Part shown: positions 50,501 through 63,605 of the stretch, piece after piece
How positions within the stretch are numbered: position 1 is the first letter of the stretch
Layout of the letters: each line of letters begins with the position of its first letter
From: Elysia crispata
Lineage: Eukaryota; Mollusca; Gastropoda; Plakobranchidae
Assembly: GCA_033675545.1 (NCBI GenBank)
Contig: JAWDGP010002623.1
Span: 62,001 to 126,000, forward strand
DNA length: 64,000 bases
Direction: 5' to 3'
The notes under the pieces: model-generated
Seen by the model: only the letters and a program-made list of their open reading frames with translations
Database searches by the model: none
What the model was told of the DNA's origin: nothing
Translations under genes and position numbers: made by a program

Positions 50501-51796
50501 TCAGATTCCAACAAGTTCAGAGGATAACAGGCATGACTAAAACAATGTTTGATAAAAATTCCCTTTTGAAAATGCACAGGTTTACGATCAAATGTAGCAT
50601 TTAGCGAACAAGGCTCGTAATTCAAGACTATAGCTGTTTCACAAAAACTTATCTCATCTCTGTACTGGCTGAATTGAAAAAGGCTGCTTCAAGAAATTAA
50701 AAAAAAAGTTATTGCTGCTTTTTAGATTCTATTACACCGTAAAACAGTAAAACAAATGTATTTTCTGCCCTAGGACTCTTTCATTCTCTTGGAATGTAAG
50801 GATGTCTTATATATTCTTTAGAACTGTGACATTATTTTCAAGCTAGCTTTAAAATTGTGTGTTTTCAACTCATAGAAAGAACTATTTTAATAAATCAGTC
50901 CAGCTGAATAATATTTTGGATGGAATGTTGTAGATACGGGATAAGACAAGATTTTTGGCCTCATTTTAGGATTTTTTTAAAGAAAATTTGCGAGTATTTA
51001 AACAAAATGTAAAATAAAAAAAATATGATTATAAAGTTTGCGTTTCATGCTTTTTATTTGCCATATTTTAGAGGTCACTAGATGTCATATTTTTGGCCTC
51101 TTGTTTAAAAATATATGGATGGATAAAAAAGACAAGCAAAATCTTACACTCACTTTCATTACACATCTCTAGATTAGTAGAAAGTGTCAATTAATCAACA
51201 TATATGTGACTGATAGAAATTATTGTCATTCGTTTAGAGCTCACATTGGCCATACATGCAATCAATACATATTCCCTCATCCCTAAGCCAAACTTATCTT
51301 GCATAACGTCAACTCACAAAGCAATGGGTATAGTAATTTGCAATAAAAATACAGACATTAAAGTGCTGTGAACAAATTCTGGGATCAAAAAGCTCTGATT
51401 TACTTATGAACAAATGTATAGTATAAACAACAAGAGGTGCACGAAAATGATGATGAATCCACAATATTTCCATCCCAAAAAAATTTTAAAATAATAGATG
51501 AAAAACAAAAAATGACATTCATGAAAGAAAAATGGTTCAGGAAAGTAAATGAACCTTGGAGCTCTATAAACCTCTGTTGCAAGTTACCATTTTTTTGGCA
51601 ATGCATTTCCCCATTTGAAAATAAGCCATCATCATACATACTTTTTTCAATGATCTACTCAGATTCTCGCTCGTACATATAGGATTCAGTATACAGTTAA
51701 ACCTGATGCTTGTTTTGTGTATCTTGTAAACCAAAGTTTGCACAAATATCCCGGCCATATGTTACGTGCCTGATAGCTAATATAATCCTTTGCCCT

Positions 51797-54700
51797 TTAA
51801 CTCGTCTGCCAACTTGGGACATGAATAATGACATCACTCTCTGAGTTACTAAACTCACACTCCACCTGGCGGAAGGTGATGTCCAGGATATCCAAACTTG
51901 ACATGGCAGGAGTCATCAAGAAACTGCTCAGCGTGTCTGCTGTTGCAATACGGCGCTTTACTGCTGATGGGTGCCATGTCTGGGAGGAACTTGAGTACAT
52001 GGAGCCTTTGAAGAAGGAAAAAAACAATTATTGCTTTTTGCAGAATATTTGTAATCACTATTACATGCTTGCTGCAGTGTAAGTCAAATCATTTTAATAG
52101 CATAAGCATAAAACTTAACAAAAGTTGAAGTTTAAAAAATGATTCATGTACAAAATGGGCACAAAAAATATTTTACTTTGCCTTGACTTATAACTGTATT
52201 TATTTCTTGTAAAGCTTCCGAATGCTCCCACTTTTTGCTAATGTAATGGGAGTCCCATTTTGTAAATTTTCTTTCTTCCCGTATTTCATGGTGTAAGGAT
52301 CTGTTATGAAACAGAAATGAAATTAAATATGAGCAATATCATGCACCTCTGAACACATGGCTGCAAGTTAATTTATGGGGCCTACTTCTATATGATGAAT
52401 GAGCTGAGATATTTTTATTTTGGCCCCTAAAAATATCACTTTTTTCAAAGCTAGGTCGTCTTCACTTTACTTTTTGTACTGCTGCAAGTCATCCTTAGTT
52501 ACATTGAAAAAAAAAGTTGTATTAAAAACAAAAACCTTTAATACATTTTGTTACATTGAAAAAAAAGGTTGTAGTAAAAACAAAAACCTTTCATACAGTT
52601 TATAAAAATTTAAACAAACATTAAATTATATTTATTCCAAACTAATATGGTAAACTTTTAGATTAAAAATCAATGAAGATTTTAATAAAAAAAAAATCAA
52701 TCAACTTAATTGTACAGGAAAGAATGGGAGGGGAGATGAGGGAAGCGGAAGGGGGAAGGAGAGGAGGAGGGGGTAAAGAACCTTTGCACAAAAATAAGAA
52801 AAAGACATAAAATGAATATTTTCAGAGATTATTGTTTCAATATTCAAAGAGTATTTGACCCTTCTTGCATCCAGGTTCATAGTTTAAGTTTCTTTCCTTT
52901 TTTAAAAAACGTACAAATGTTTTTATCCTGTTATTGCCTTTGTTTGGAAATTACCTGATATCTTTTCCACTTTGCCAGTAACAAGGTTCATAATAATGAC
53001 ATCATCATCATCTGCTGATGTTAAAATGAGGTCATATCCTTGGTGGGTAGTTGCAGGCATAAAGGCTACATCACTGATACTTGCACTAACAGTCACCTCA
53101 TATGTGGTTGCCATTACACCTTTGCAAAAGAAATGAAAGGACTGGATAAAGGTATGTCATTTGGCTTGCCTAAATGTAAAAAAAACAAACTCTAGCTTTC
53201 AGCTGTTTGATCTTTTAAGAAAGAAATTAATGTACAAAAATAACAGTAATCATAAGTTGGATACACTAATATAAGAAATGTCCTTTAATTCAATTGTGAA
53301 CATTATGTCTAAACACAAAATATCAAACAATCAGCTCAGTAACATGTCTTCAAATAAGATCTACGGTCAATCAAAGGTACATGAATTAACAAAGCAAAGA
53401 GCATATATAAAGCTTTTCAACTACATAATCAATATGTATTGAAAAAAATAATTGAAATTTCAAATAATTAGTCTACCTTCCTCTGAGATGGATGCTACAG
53501 TTACACGTCCACTAAACTGGTCAACTGTAATAAGATGGCGTGAGTCTGGGGATGTCATTGGGCGACCAGTTAAGGAAACAGTAGATGTCACAGTATCTGT
53601 CAGGTAATCCAGGATTAGTTGTAGGCTGTGCTGATCAGCAGCAGAAACACACTGGACAACCACATGGCCTCCTACAAAATGAAAGTTAAAAAAATGTATT
53701 GCCAATTTGAAATGAGTTGAGAAGTTTGAAAAATCAACTCTTATACTAGTCATTGGCAAAGAGAACATGCAACAGGTAATCAGAAAATATTCAAAGATAT
53801 TTTATTTATTTACATTTGGTCCTCAGGCAAGTAGGAGGCCAAATGCTGGAAAAAAACAACAAAATCTCTTTTCCATGCTCCTACACCAACAATCAGCACT
53901 TACCAATTTGTTGAAGAAATGTTTAAAAAACAGCAACATGCTATAAGGCTAAAAAACATTATAACTATTCATAACTCCATTTTAATTTAACCTCTACTCA
54001 GATCTCAGATGATACACACCTTCCTCATCAACATGTTATCTTTCACACGCAAGCACTTCTCATATCCTCTTCAATATTGCAGCCCCACCAAAGATAAATA
54101 TAGACATCCACTATGCTATCTCCTATGCCTCTCTTTCATTATGTTTGAATGGATACTTTTTAGTTGGGTAGGTGTCAATGCCCTGATCCCATCTTCAGAT
54201 GAAGGGCTAAATTTATTACTTATCTAAAACTGGTCAAAAAGAAGTTGGCCACCACTATGTTAAACAGGTAATTATCTTGAAAGGTATCAAAGGAGGGATA
54301 AAATTCAAGATAACTTTTTTTAAAGAGGTATTAATACCATTAATACTGGTGGTTGAATAGAAAAATGAAAAATATATCCTGCTCATTTGAATTGCTTCAT
54401 CCAAAATATCAGAAAAACCGAGTTTAAGGGGTAATTAAGGAGAGAAAAGGAAAACCTTGGATTTGAATTGGACCATAAAATCCTTTATTTATCTTGCTCT
54501 GCAGCTAACCAATACTTATGTGGAATACTCACCAATAGGCACAAAGGCTACATTTGTTGGTACACAACCATAACTGCTCAAGTCTACAGCCTTTGTGTAG
54601 CTCATATCCTCAAGATTGATTTTAAAAAGTCCTTTCTGACCTTTGTGTGACACATAGCCAAAATCAAACTCATGATCAAGGTCATTGGGTGGAGCAATGA

Positions 54701-56154
54701 AAAGATTCTGTACCTATGAGAAAAATTATTTAAAAAGAAAATTGATTGAGATGAAAACATGTGTACAGTGTTTATCCTCATTAAAAGGGAAAGGGGGGAA
54801 TCTAATAAATGTAACAAAAAAATCAATACTCAAAAATGACTTTAAAAAAAAAAAAGGGCAACAACTGACCAAATGTAATCACATTTGAAGTTTCTCACGG
54901 AAAAATAGACATAAAACGTCTGGATCTTGCTCATCAAGGTCTATACAGAACCTTCCCTTGCCGCTTCTTCATTATTTTTTTTTCAACTTATACATTTCAA
55001 GCTATTGTTATTTCTTGAACAACCACTACTTTTTTTTATACATCTACTGTTAAATCTTTCCATTCTTACTCCCTTGGCTTCTACATATTTTCCCCGCCCT
55101 GTGCTAAGGATTTTTCTAGCGAGTGCATTGTAATATACTGGCCCAGCAGTTTTTTGCGGTCTTCAAACTTTTTAGGATTTATATATTCAAAATAAGTTAC
55201 ACTGCTATATGAATCTTCTGATTTCATTTTTTTTAAAAACATACCATATCAAAGTGATTCCCAACAGGTCTGGTATGCACAGAGCGATGCTGAATATGTT
55301 GACTGGCATCTCTGATGACAACAATGATGCTTGTACCATCTGAACCTTGCTGACTCTGACACAGAACCCATACCTGATCCAGGTGCTTTACATACCACAT
55401 TTGACTTGGACGGGCATCAGTGTCAATCACCTGAGGGTAATTAAGGAAAAAATACACAGCATTTAAAAGGAGAAAGTCACACAACTAATATAGAAAGGCA
55501 CACAAACACCCAAAAAAAGAAATAGAAAAAGGAAACAGAAGACAAGTTTGAAATCATGTAAGATAACACCATAAGCTAAAAATATTTGATGTATTATATT
55601 TCTCTAAGACAGGCAATAATTTAAACTCTTTGAAATGCCAGGTAAAATACCTCTGTAATCTCAAGTAAAAAAGATAAAGGTTATATTCAGGGTCATAACA
55701 ATTAGAGCCCAAAGTTTCCTATGAAGATAGAACTAATTCAAATTTTTATGAAGACAGCAAAACTAACTGCTTTGGAGATATGAAACAACAAGCCTTCAGC
55801 TCCAGCTTGCATTACATGATAATCTTCATGAAAACTTTCAAGCTGAAGGTGTATGTTTGTTTGTTACCTGAAGCGGCAGCCAACTCCCAGAAGCTTGCAT
55901 GACAAGAACTCTGTTCTGATCTGGCTGGCTGGCATAGATGAATTCTTTCCCTACTCTCACAGCTGACCCCCATTCACAGTCTGAATCAGGCTTGCACAAT
56001 GTTAACGGTTCTTCCATTGCATCTGGGATAAACTTAAAGTTGCCAAACATTCCATTGACCTTATGCTTCACCAGGCAATGCAAGGGATCATAAGCAGTAA
56101 TTCCTTGTGGGTGGAACACCACAAATGTTCCTGCCTCTTTAGGAGATTCCTCAG
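51797..56154 (-). CDS. Mahya-type gene: C-terminal propeller-like region (six exons)
   Basis: The exons are 55868-56154 (EEPLTLCKPDSDCEWGSAVR, FIYASQPDQNRVLVMQ), 55245-55430 (PSQMWYVKHLDQVWVLCQSQ), 54533-54713 (FDFGYVSHKGQKGLFKINLE), 53477-53671 (GGHVVVQCVSAADQHSLQL), 52955-53119 (ISDVAFMPATTHQGYDLIL) and the last, 51797-52005 (LMTPAMSSLDILDITFRQVE, ending PSWQTS). Repeating blade-like units suggest a seven-bladed or similar beta-propeller, the part that defines Mahya/FSTL4/5. The TAA at 51797-51799 ends the protein. The first exon continues straight from the second Ig domain through the split codon at LAKDAPM. Confidence 0.9.
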
Positions 56155-59100
56155 CTGGAATGATAAATAACACATTATGCCCTTTGGATTATATCCTTTA
56201 TATATTATTATAAAGACAATCTTGAATATTTTAGGACTCTTAGAATTTGAAAACCATAGAAACTAGAGCAGGATAGTTTTCTTATGAATTGATTAAAATC
56301 TGGCTGTTCCATTTGAGAAAAATGTGCAAATTAATGCTTTTGTTATATATTTTCTTACAGGATCATCAAAATTGATTTGATTTTAAAGTTGCTCTGTCTG
56401 TTTCAAGCGAACAACAAAACCGGAGATGCTCAACTCTACACTTTATAGAAAAATTACTCAATCAAATGTCTCTGAGAAAAATTATCTAGTTTAATGAGCA
56501 TGCAAGGAAATATATGCTTACATCATTTATGGCTCCTGATGACAACCTGAGCCAGTTTATTTATTATAAAAAAACAACACTTTTATATAGATCTAATCGA
56601 AAACATGCAGACCAGATTAAAGTTGAATCAAGACCCTGTAGTAAAGATAAGTTAGCCCAATTGTGAAAGTCCTATGTCATCTGTAAGATAAAATCTGCTT
56701 CTATCCATTTCATTTTTACTTTTATCAGGCCTAGAATTTTATGAAAGTTCTATAATGTCCAACTTACCATTTAGTGTTACCTATTAGCAATAAAAAAACC
56801 AGCAGGGCTGGTAGTGATGTCAGTAAGGCCAATCAGTTCTATATCTATATCTAGATTTAATTATCTATAGCCATTTAAAATTTGTATAAATACAAATCTA
56901 AAGAATAGTAAAAGACATTACGACAGTTTTTAACAAACAATACAAAAAACAACAACCCAAATATACTTCAGATAGTTTTTACATAGTTTGAAATATGGAT
57001 CCAATTATTTTTTTTCCAATTTTGAACTATATTTAACATTTGAGAATCAATGTTTGATTCAGATTGAAACATTCAAGGTTGAAATATATTAGGCTAAAAG
57101 TTGAATTGAGATTTGCTTGAAAAAAAACAACAATTATAGTAGCACTTAAAAGTAAAAATCTTACACATTGGAGCATCCTTTGCCAAGACTGAGACAGAGA
57201 CAGACTTTTGAGTTGTGCCTGCCTGATTGTGGGCAGTGCAAGTGTAAGTCCCAGCATCATTCTCAGGCTTCGCATCGTGGATAACCACATGGCTGCCATC
57301 GACTAATGATGGTTAAGAGAAATTTTTATTAAGAATTGAAAAGAAAAAGGAACATACTTTTCAAATATGTAAATAACATTTTTCACTACAATTTTTAGGG
57401 TAAAGTAGCAATAGAGACATATTCAAAATCTTATGTGCGATGAATAAGCCTACTTAGGATTTACAAAAAAAAAAGGAAAAGCAACATACTTTTTAAATAT
57501 GTAAATAACATTTTTTACTACAATTTTTAAGGTAAAGTAGCAATAGAGACAAATTCAAAATCTTATGTGCGATGAATAAGCCTAGATGGCATTTACAAAA
57601 AAAAATTGCTATCACATTCTAGAATTTAGAATCTAAACTTTTGCTTGCGAGTTTTACTATATTCTACACATTATTCTAAACTTTATGAAAAATTAACATA
57701 TATTTTCATGAAAAAGTAGAAAATAAATCTAAAATAATGACTAAATAATATGTTTTCATGCGAGAAAATAAATTTGGACATTTTTTTAGCATATGTATAT
57801 AGATATACATACAGTCATAATCTCAGTAACATAAATGTACTTCTATAAAAACATTAAAAATGCTGGTACATGCTATGCCTATTAATATGAAGACTGCGGT
57901 AACAATTCAACATTAATATGACATATCAACTTCACATTTATTAGTAAAGAGAAAAAGCAAGGTTCTTTATTCGAAATAGTAATTTTAATTTTATTGGGAG
58001 TGAGCATTAAACATTGATATGTATTGGATACTCACAGTAGAAAGAAGTACGTTGCGATGAGTGGAGAGGCTGGTCTCCCTTGCTCCACTGCAAAGTGGGT
58101 TTGGGTACACCCTCAGCATGGCATCTTAGCTCAATGTCCAGGCCACGACTATGGCTCTGAGTCACTGGGTTCACTGTCACCTTAGGCATTGCTGAAAGAT
58201 GTGCATATTTAGCCTATATATAAAACAATATAAAGTTAGGGCTATGAGAGTATATGTCTTAAAACAGTCAAAATGTTTAGTTCCATGTATTTTTTTTATG
58301 AGCTTCTGGCAAGTTCTGTGAAGAGATACAGTATTTTTGGAATTTTGAAAGAGTAAGACAAAAAGCAATTTATGCACTTTCAAGTAATGTCTCCCTATAA
58401 TAAAAACTCTGACACTCCAATTATCAGGCTTAGTTGCAAGATATCACTCCAAACGAGATATATGGTTTTAGGAAAAAATGAACGAAAGAAAGAAAGGGCT
58501 AGAAATGTTAAAAGCAGCATTTGCAACAATGCAGATCTAAAGTTTAGAATGTTGAAACTACATTTTCCCTGTTAAGATTGATTTAAATTTGAAAATATTC
58601 ATCTTCCAACTTTTTTTTTTAAATTTAATAAATAACAGTAACTCTAAAAACTTACTCTGCACTCGGAGCCTGTGGATTTGAGAGACACTAGGATCCTCTG
58701 CGTCCATGCATGTATAATTGCCAACATGGTGAAGTCCGACTTTGCTAAAAAAAAGTGCACCATCATCAAACACCTGTGAACAAAGTTTGCTGAGTTAGTT
58801 TTTAAATCAATGTGTACAGACAAAGTCAAAGATAACTTGATGAATAATATGGTTTGAAGTCATGTTATCCTGATCCCAAGAATGCTTTAAAATGTACATT
58901 TTAATTAAACAAGTTCAAAAGATGTGACTACTAATTTCAAAAGGTCAATTTTATTAAAATAATCCAAATAACAGTTTTGCAAAGGTAAATCCATTTCGAT
59001 GATTCCATTAAGGCTGGACCCGTAAAAGTAATCAGTACTCACGGATCTTTCACAGATCCTCTAGTGAGATCCGTGTGAGTAATCATAATCCTTGGTCCCC

Positions 59101-62100
59101 ACTAAGATGTCAGTGGAAATCAACGAGAGATTGAGAACCGTTGATGTAATCATAGCCTTTTGACTTTGGGAGAAGCATGAAGATAAGTTTTTTGATTCCG
59201 GGACCCCACTGTTCTCACTTTTCTTTTCACCACCAAGCAAAATATAGCCTACCGTCAGTCCCTCACCACTCCTCATTTCACCAGATATGATTACTTTTTT
59301 AATTCCAGGACCCAGCTGACCTTAGCCTGCCATCAGCCTGTAACCTCTCCTCACTTCATCGGAAATGATTACTTTTTTGTTTCCGGGACGCAGCTGATCT
59401 TACCCTACCATCAGTTCATCACCACTCCTCTCTTCACTGGAAATGATTACTTTTCTGATTACCGAGACCCCGCCAATCAACAGCAATGGGACCCCATTAA
59501 TCGTGCTTACTTAAAACTTGGGATCTGTCACAGCCTTAAATTCCATCTTCTCTTTATAAAGTATTAACTCTTCATCAGGCAGTAAGCAAATAGATCAAGC
59601 AATGGTAAATATGAAGGGTTTCGTGACAAAATTCATTTTTGAAAATTTTGAGTTTATATGTGGAAAAGGGTAAAATCAACAGTGTCTATCAAGGGCAAGT
59701 TTAGCTTTAATATCAATGTTAAATATATTGGCACTGCAGGCAATTTAAGCTTGCAAAATCGCAAAGAGAAAGAGAAAAAAAGGTCCAGTTTTTTCCATTT
59801 TTCTCAAATTTCCAAAAATGGCTTATGTCCCATTTTGACATGAAGCTTTTCATATACATATTCATTGTTTTTTCAAGTCAAAAATGTTAAAAAAAAAAGG
59901 GGGACTTGTCCATGAAACAAAGAAATTTTCAGAAACCTCTCATTTTTTAAAAGTGTTCAAAACTACATTTAAAATAAGTTTTCCAAACACTTTCTTGCAT
60001 AAAATGATAAAACTGATTTATTAAGACTGTTTCAACATTTATAAAATGATATAAGCAATTATTAAAATCACAATAAATACAAGACCTATACAATTATGTT
60101 ATGTTTATTATTGCTATAACAAGCCAACCTTTAATGCATTTGAAGGGAAATACATAGGAAAATAAATGAGTTTACTTGACTATGTTTACTTGACTTGTCT
60201 ATGACATGAATAAATATTTGACAATAAAATCTCACTTACTGTCAATTGATGACTACGTTTATCATCAGAAAGTTGTGCTCCTTGTTTTTTCCAGATCACA
60301 GCATCAGAGTCTATTCCACACTTCAGCTCTAATCCATTTCCAGCTGAAGCCAAAGTACTGATCACTTCCACCTTTGTGTCAGGTTGCTGCGTGGGATTCG
60401 TTATTTCTGACGATCAAATACAAAAAAAATAAAGAAAAGTAATTATGGAGCTATGAAATAATATTTAACTTAATTTATGCACAAGGTTAAGTCTATGGTA
60501 ATATCTATGTTATCAACAGATTTTAAATTATTCTAATTTCTCAGAATATTGGCATTGCTATATGGATGGTGATTACATCTCAGTTTGTAAACACAACTAA
60601 CTTATTTCAAGTATTTTATAACAAATGTGGACTACTGGGGCTGCAAAATTAATTTTGCAGAATAAAACTTAAATTTCCTGACTGACAAGCATAAAATGGT
60701 ATATCATCTATGAAAGTTACTCTCCTTGTAAGCCTAAAATAGTTTTAAAAAATTGATCCTTTTGCCTTCACATTTTTAAAGGCCTAGCTGAACTACTCAA
60801 CAAAAAATCAAACATATCTAACTAAGGGAAATATTTAAGAATAATAGCTTAACTTGTACCTAAAATAATCATATCAATTTGAAAGGGGAAAGGGTGAAGG
60901 AAATTGTAAACTCGTATGTCAATAATATAAGCATTCTTTCCTCTTTGATGTTTTATATAAATTGCAATGTCAATCTTAAGAACTACACTTAAGCTATGAT
61001 TTTAAATGCTTCACCATAATGCATTGAAAAAATTTGATATCGATAGCTTTTTTCCTGTATTTAATGAACCAATATTGGTTTTTTAAATATTGCACAACCG
61101 TGGAGAAGTGAACACATCTTATTATCATGAAAAGTAGACAAATGAGGTTAGTTAACTGGATGTAAGAGGTTAGAACTTTTTAAACATTCAATTTTTGTGC
61201 AGTGTCTTATTATATAACTTAAGGTACATTCAATTTTTTGTTTCCCTCCTGAGATACTAAATCATAGATTATTATGTCATTTAGTTGGATGATGTGATAC
61301 ATCAATCAAGCATAGCATTACTCACCAAAAGCCTTTGAGAACTCTGTGATGGTGAGCTTGCCATCTGGGGTACCCACAGTGTCAGCAAACTTGACAAAAT
61401 CATGCAAATGACAGTTGCGTACAGTGTGGTTATCAAAATGCTCATCTCTCTCTTTGTCATCCAGCTCTTGAGCAGTAAGGAAGTAGTCAAAGTCCTTGTC
61501 GTAGTAACTATACATCAGCATGGACAGGTACTGCCGTTCTGCATAAGAGAATAATCATATTGAATTCAGAAAAATGTCATTCATTATTTTTGTAGGATAG
61601 GAGAAATCACATAGTGAAACAACTATGTTAGAAAAAAAGGACATGGGGCATGTCTGTCCTTGTTACTTGCTGATCTATTGTATTAAAACCCCATTTAAGT
61701 CCCTTTAATTTTGGCTGCTACTTTCAGCTTATGAGACTGGTTTATTTTTTCTTAAAATAAATGGCACCTGTCTTTGTGAACAAATCAGTTAAATCATCGC
61801 ACCTGAGCTATGTAAAAGCAGGTCTGTCAGCTGCATGTAGATTATTCTTGTTTTGAGCTTTTCACAATAAGCTATGGCACCAGTGGTCATAATGCAACAT
61901 CAACAGACAGACACTGGACAGCCAGCATAATTCCCTCAACATCGCACTAAGAAGATTGTTTGATGTCCCTGTAGGCTACATAGAACCTATCTTGGCATCA
62001 GTCTTTCAATGGGTCATAATCGATTTCGCTTTGTCTTTGGATTATTATCATTTTCATAATTCATTCCTTGCATTTAAATAAATATTTAGCAGTATCAAAT

Positions 62101-63605
62101 CAATTCACTTAGGAAGTTCTAAATAAGCGTTCAGTTTTAAATGTTGATTTGTCTCTTGTTCCAAAAGTTGGCTCTAGATTTCGAGATCTAATCTACAAAA
62201 AAGTCTTCTAGTCAAATATTTGCTGTATCAAAAGATATTTCATACATTTTCACAGGAAACAGGTTCATGTTGTGTAAGCTTTATTGAGATGAGTGCTGTG
62301 CTTCCTCATGAATAGCACCAGCTTAGACAGTGCTAATCATGACCAATGGTTGAATTTTTCTCAGGATTCACTAAAATAACCTATTAAGGGAGCAAAAACA
62401 GTTTTCAAAAACAAGATAGAAGCAGTTTAATAGTTTTCCAACATTTTGTTACATATTTTTTTTTTACAATAAAAAAGAACATTTAACAAATATTGGAAGA
62501 GAGTAAAAGGAATATTTTTTTCAAGATGAAGCTTCTTGCTTTTTCCTTGCTCATCATACCAGCTGTTTGTACCTGTTTTGACTTCCAGAGGACAATTTGG
62601 TTCCACAAACTTATGACAGTAATAAAAGAGCAGGGCATCTTTGAACTCGTTCATTTGACTCCAAGTGCATTTCTCCTTGGGGTAAGGTGATTGCAGGGAG
62701 TTACTTGTCTTTAAAGCCACAGATTCCAAGTTTCTTCCATCTTTCTTGACACTTGATGTAATTTCATCTATAGAAAGAACAAGACAAAACAAAAATGTTG
62801 TATAAATTGTACACCTAGTACAGTTCAGAGATAAAAAAAACTTGCTATCACTCATGCAAAAGACTGTGTCCTCTTAAAGCAAGTGTGAAGAATATAGAGT
62901 TCTAGTACAGCTCATTCTCGCTGTCTTGACACCTTTTCCTTTACATCCAATAACTCTTTTCTACCAACTATCTGCCATCTTGCTGAACACACACACTTTT
63001 ATAAAATTCATTATATAGTGTATAGATTTATTATATAGTGTATATATTTATGTTGTCTTTCCATCTGTCTATATATCTATTAAAAGGTATAATTAACATA
63101 TTTAACTAATTCTATATAAATGAGTAAATTCTGTGCCTTTGTGGCACTCATCAACTGATGGTGCTGTTGTTTCACCACCTTTTGATAAAAACAGCAATAC
63201 TGGAACCTTATATGAAGGCACAAAATTGGAGTAAAGCTCTCAAACTCAAGGTCATTACATATACTAGAATATTGCAATCCTGGAATCCTTTCTGTCCTTC
63301 CTTGCTCTCGCTACCCCTTTTGGCTTAGATAATAAAAACCATACAAGACTATGATTTGTCTTTTAAATACTATAGACCTGTTGAGGATTGCATTTTTCAT
63401 GACTGCCTACCTTTCTTAGCCCTCACTGGGAAGCGAACAATCTCCTGCTCAGGAATGACCACTTTCTTTTGACTGGTTTCTTTGTCTGCATGCTCTCCAA
63501 CAGGTTGGTCTGCCATCATACCAGGATCACTACTTTTTTGAAGCTGTTTGTGCTTTTCCTTATCCTCCTGCAGAAGACGTTCCTGCTCCATTAGCCAGCT
63601 CTTCT
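51797..63605 (-). CDS. Mahya / follistatin-like 4/5-type secreted protein (partial, N-terminus outside window)
   Basis: The exons in transcript order are 63411-63605, 62573-62767, 61326-61538, 60240-60406, 58656-58773, 58036-58191, 57165-57302, 55868-56154, 55245-55430, 54533-54713, 53477-53671, 52955-53119 and 51797-52005. All junctions are GT-AG and in phase, giving 801 codons including the stop. The order is a charged linker, an EF-hand pair, two Ig domains and a long C-terminal propeller-like region. This is the architecture of Mahya, the invertebrate counterpart of FSTL4/FSTL5, which are secreted glycoproteins known mainly from neural tissue. The signal peptide and Kazal/follistatin domain should lie beyond 64000. 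Together with them the protein would be somewhat longer than the roughly 850 residues usual in vertebrates. Assignment rests on domain order and motifs such as NYTC, AGTYTC and FGYVSHKG. Confidence 0.9.
52499..52602. repeat. Two-copy tandem repeat, period about 52 bp
   Basis: GTTACATTGAAAAAAAA, then GTTGTA-TAAAAACAAAAACC, occurs twice in a row in the last intron of the Mahya-type gene. A purine-rich GGGAGG tract follows at 52730-52775. Confidence 0.85.
57165..60406 (-). CDS. Mahya-type gene: two Ig-domain exons (four exons)
   Basis: Ig1 is split between 60240-60406 (LELKCGIDSDAVIWKK) and 58656-58773 (HVGNYTCMDAED). Ig2 is split between 58036-58191 (IELRCHAEGVPKPTLQWSKG) and 57165-57302 (ENDAGTYTCTAHNQAG). 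Both domains keep the B-strand Cys, the C-strand Trp and the F-strand Tyr-x-Cys, so both should form the Ig disulfide. The junction RVQ/TMPKVTVNP joins them directly, as in FSTL4/5. The introns carry a minisatellite (59190-59475) and a 132-bp tandem duplication (57345-57605). Confidence 0.92.
57345..57605. repeat. Two-copy tandem duplication, period about 132 bp
   Basis: The block beginning AACATACTTTTCAAATATG at 57351 recurs at 57483 with few differences, including the shared GTGCGATGAATAAGCCTA. It is intronic in the Mahya-type gene. Confidence 0.9.
59041..59085. repeat. Hairpin, ACTCACGGATCT arms
   Basis: ACTCACGGATCT is mirrored by AGATCCGTGTGAGT about 15 bases later. It is intronic, just beside the 78-bp minisatellite. 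Confidence 0.75.
59190..59475. repeat. 78-bp minisatellite, three to four diverged copies
   Basis: GATTACTTTT begins units at 59289, 59367 and 59445, each followed by a TTCCRGGACCCAGCTGA-like segment and CACCACTCCTC/CACTTCA. A more diverged unit containing GATTCCGGGACCCCACT precedes them at about 59190. It lies in the intron that splits Ig1 of the Mahya-type gene. Confidence 0.85.
61326..61538 (-). CDS. Mahya-type gene: EF-hand pair exon
   Basis: The exon encodes ERQYLSMLMYSYYDKDFDYF and onward. The first loop, DKDFDYFLTAQE, has Asp at positions 1, 3 and 5 and Glu at 12, so it is a canonical calcium site. The second loop (ADTVGTPDGKLTITEF) has altered spacing and only one acidic ligand before the final Glu, so calcium binding there is doubtful. 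Confidence 0.9.
62573..63605 (-). CDS. Mahya-type gene: linker and pre-EF exons
   Basis: Exon 63411-63605 encodes a highly charged stretch (MEQERLLQEDKEKHKQLQ; later EQEIVRFPVRAKK) that looks disordered. Exon 62573-62767 follows in frame (DEITSSVKKDGRN) and holds EKCTWSQMNEFKDALLFYYC and HKFVEPNC. That segment matches the Cys-containing helix that joins the Kazal domain to the EF-hands in FSTL proteins. The charged exon is not a feature I associate with the vertebrate proteins and may be lineage-specific. Confidence 0.8.
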
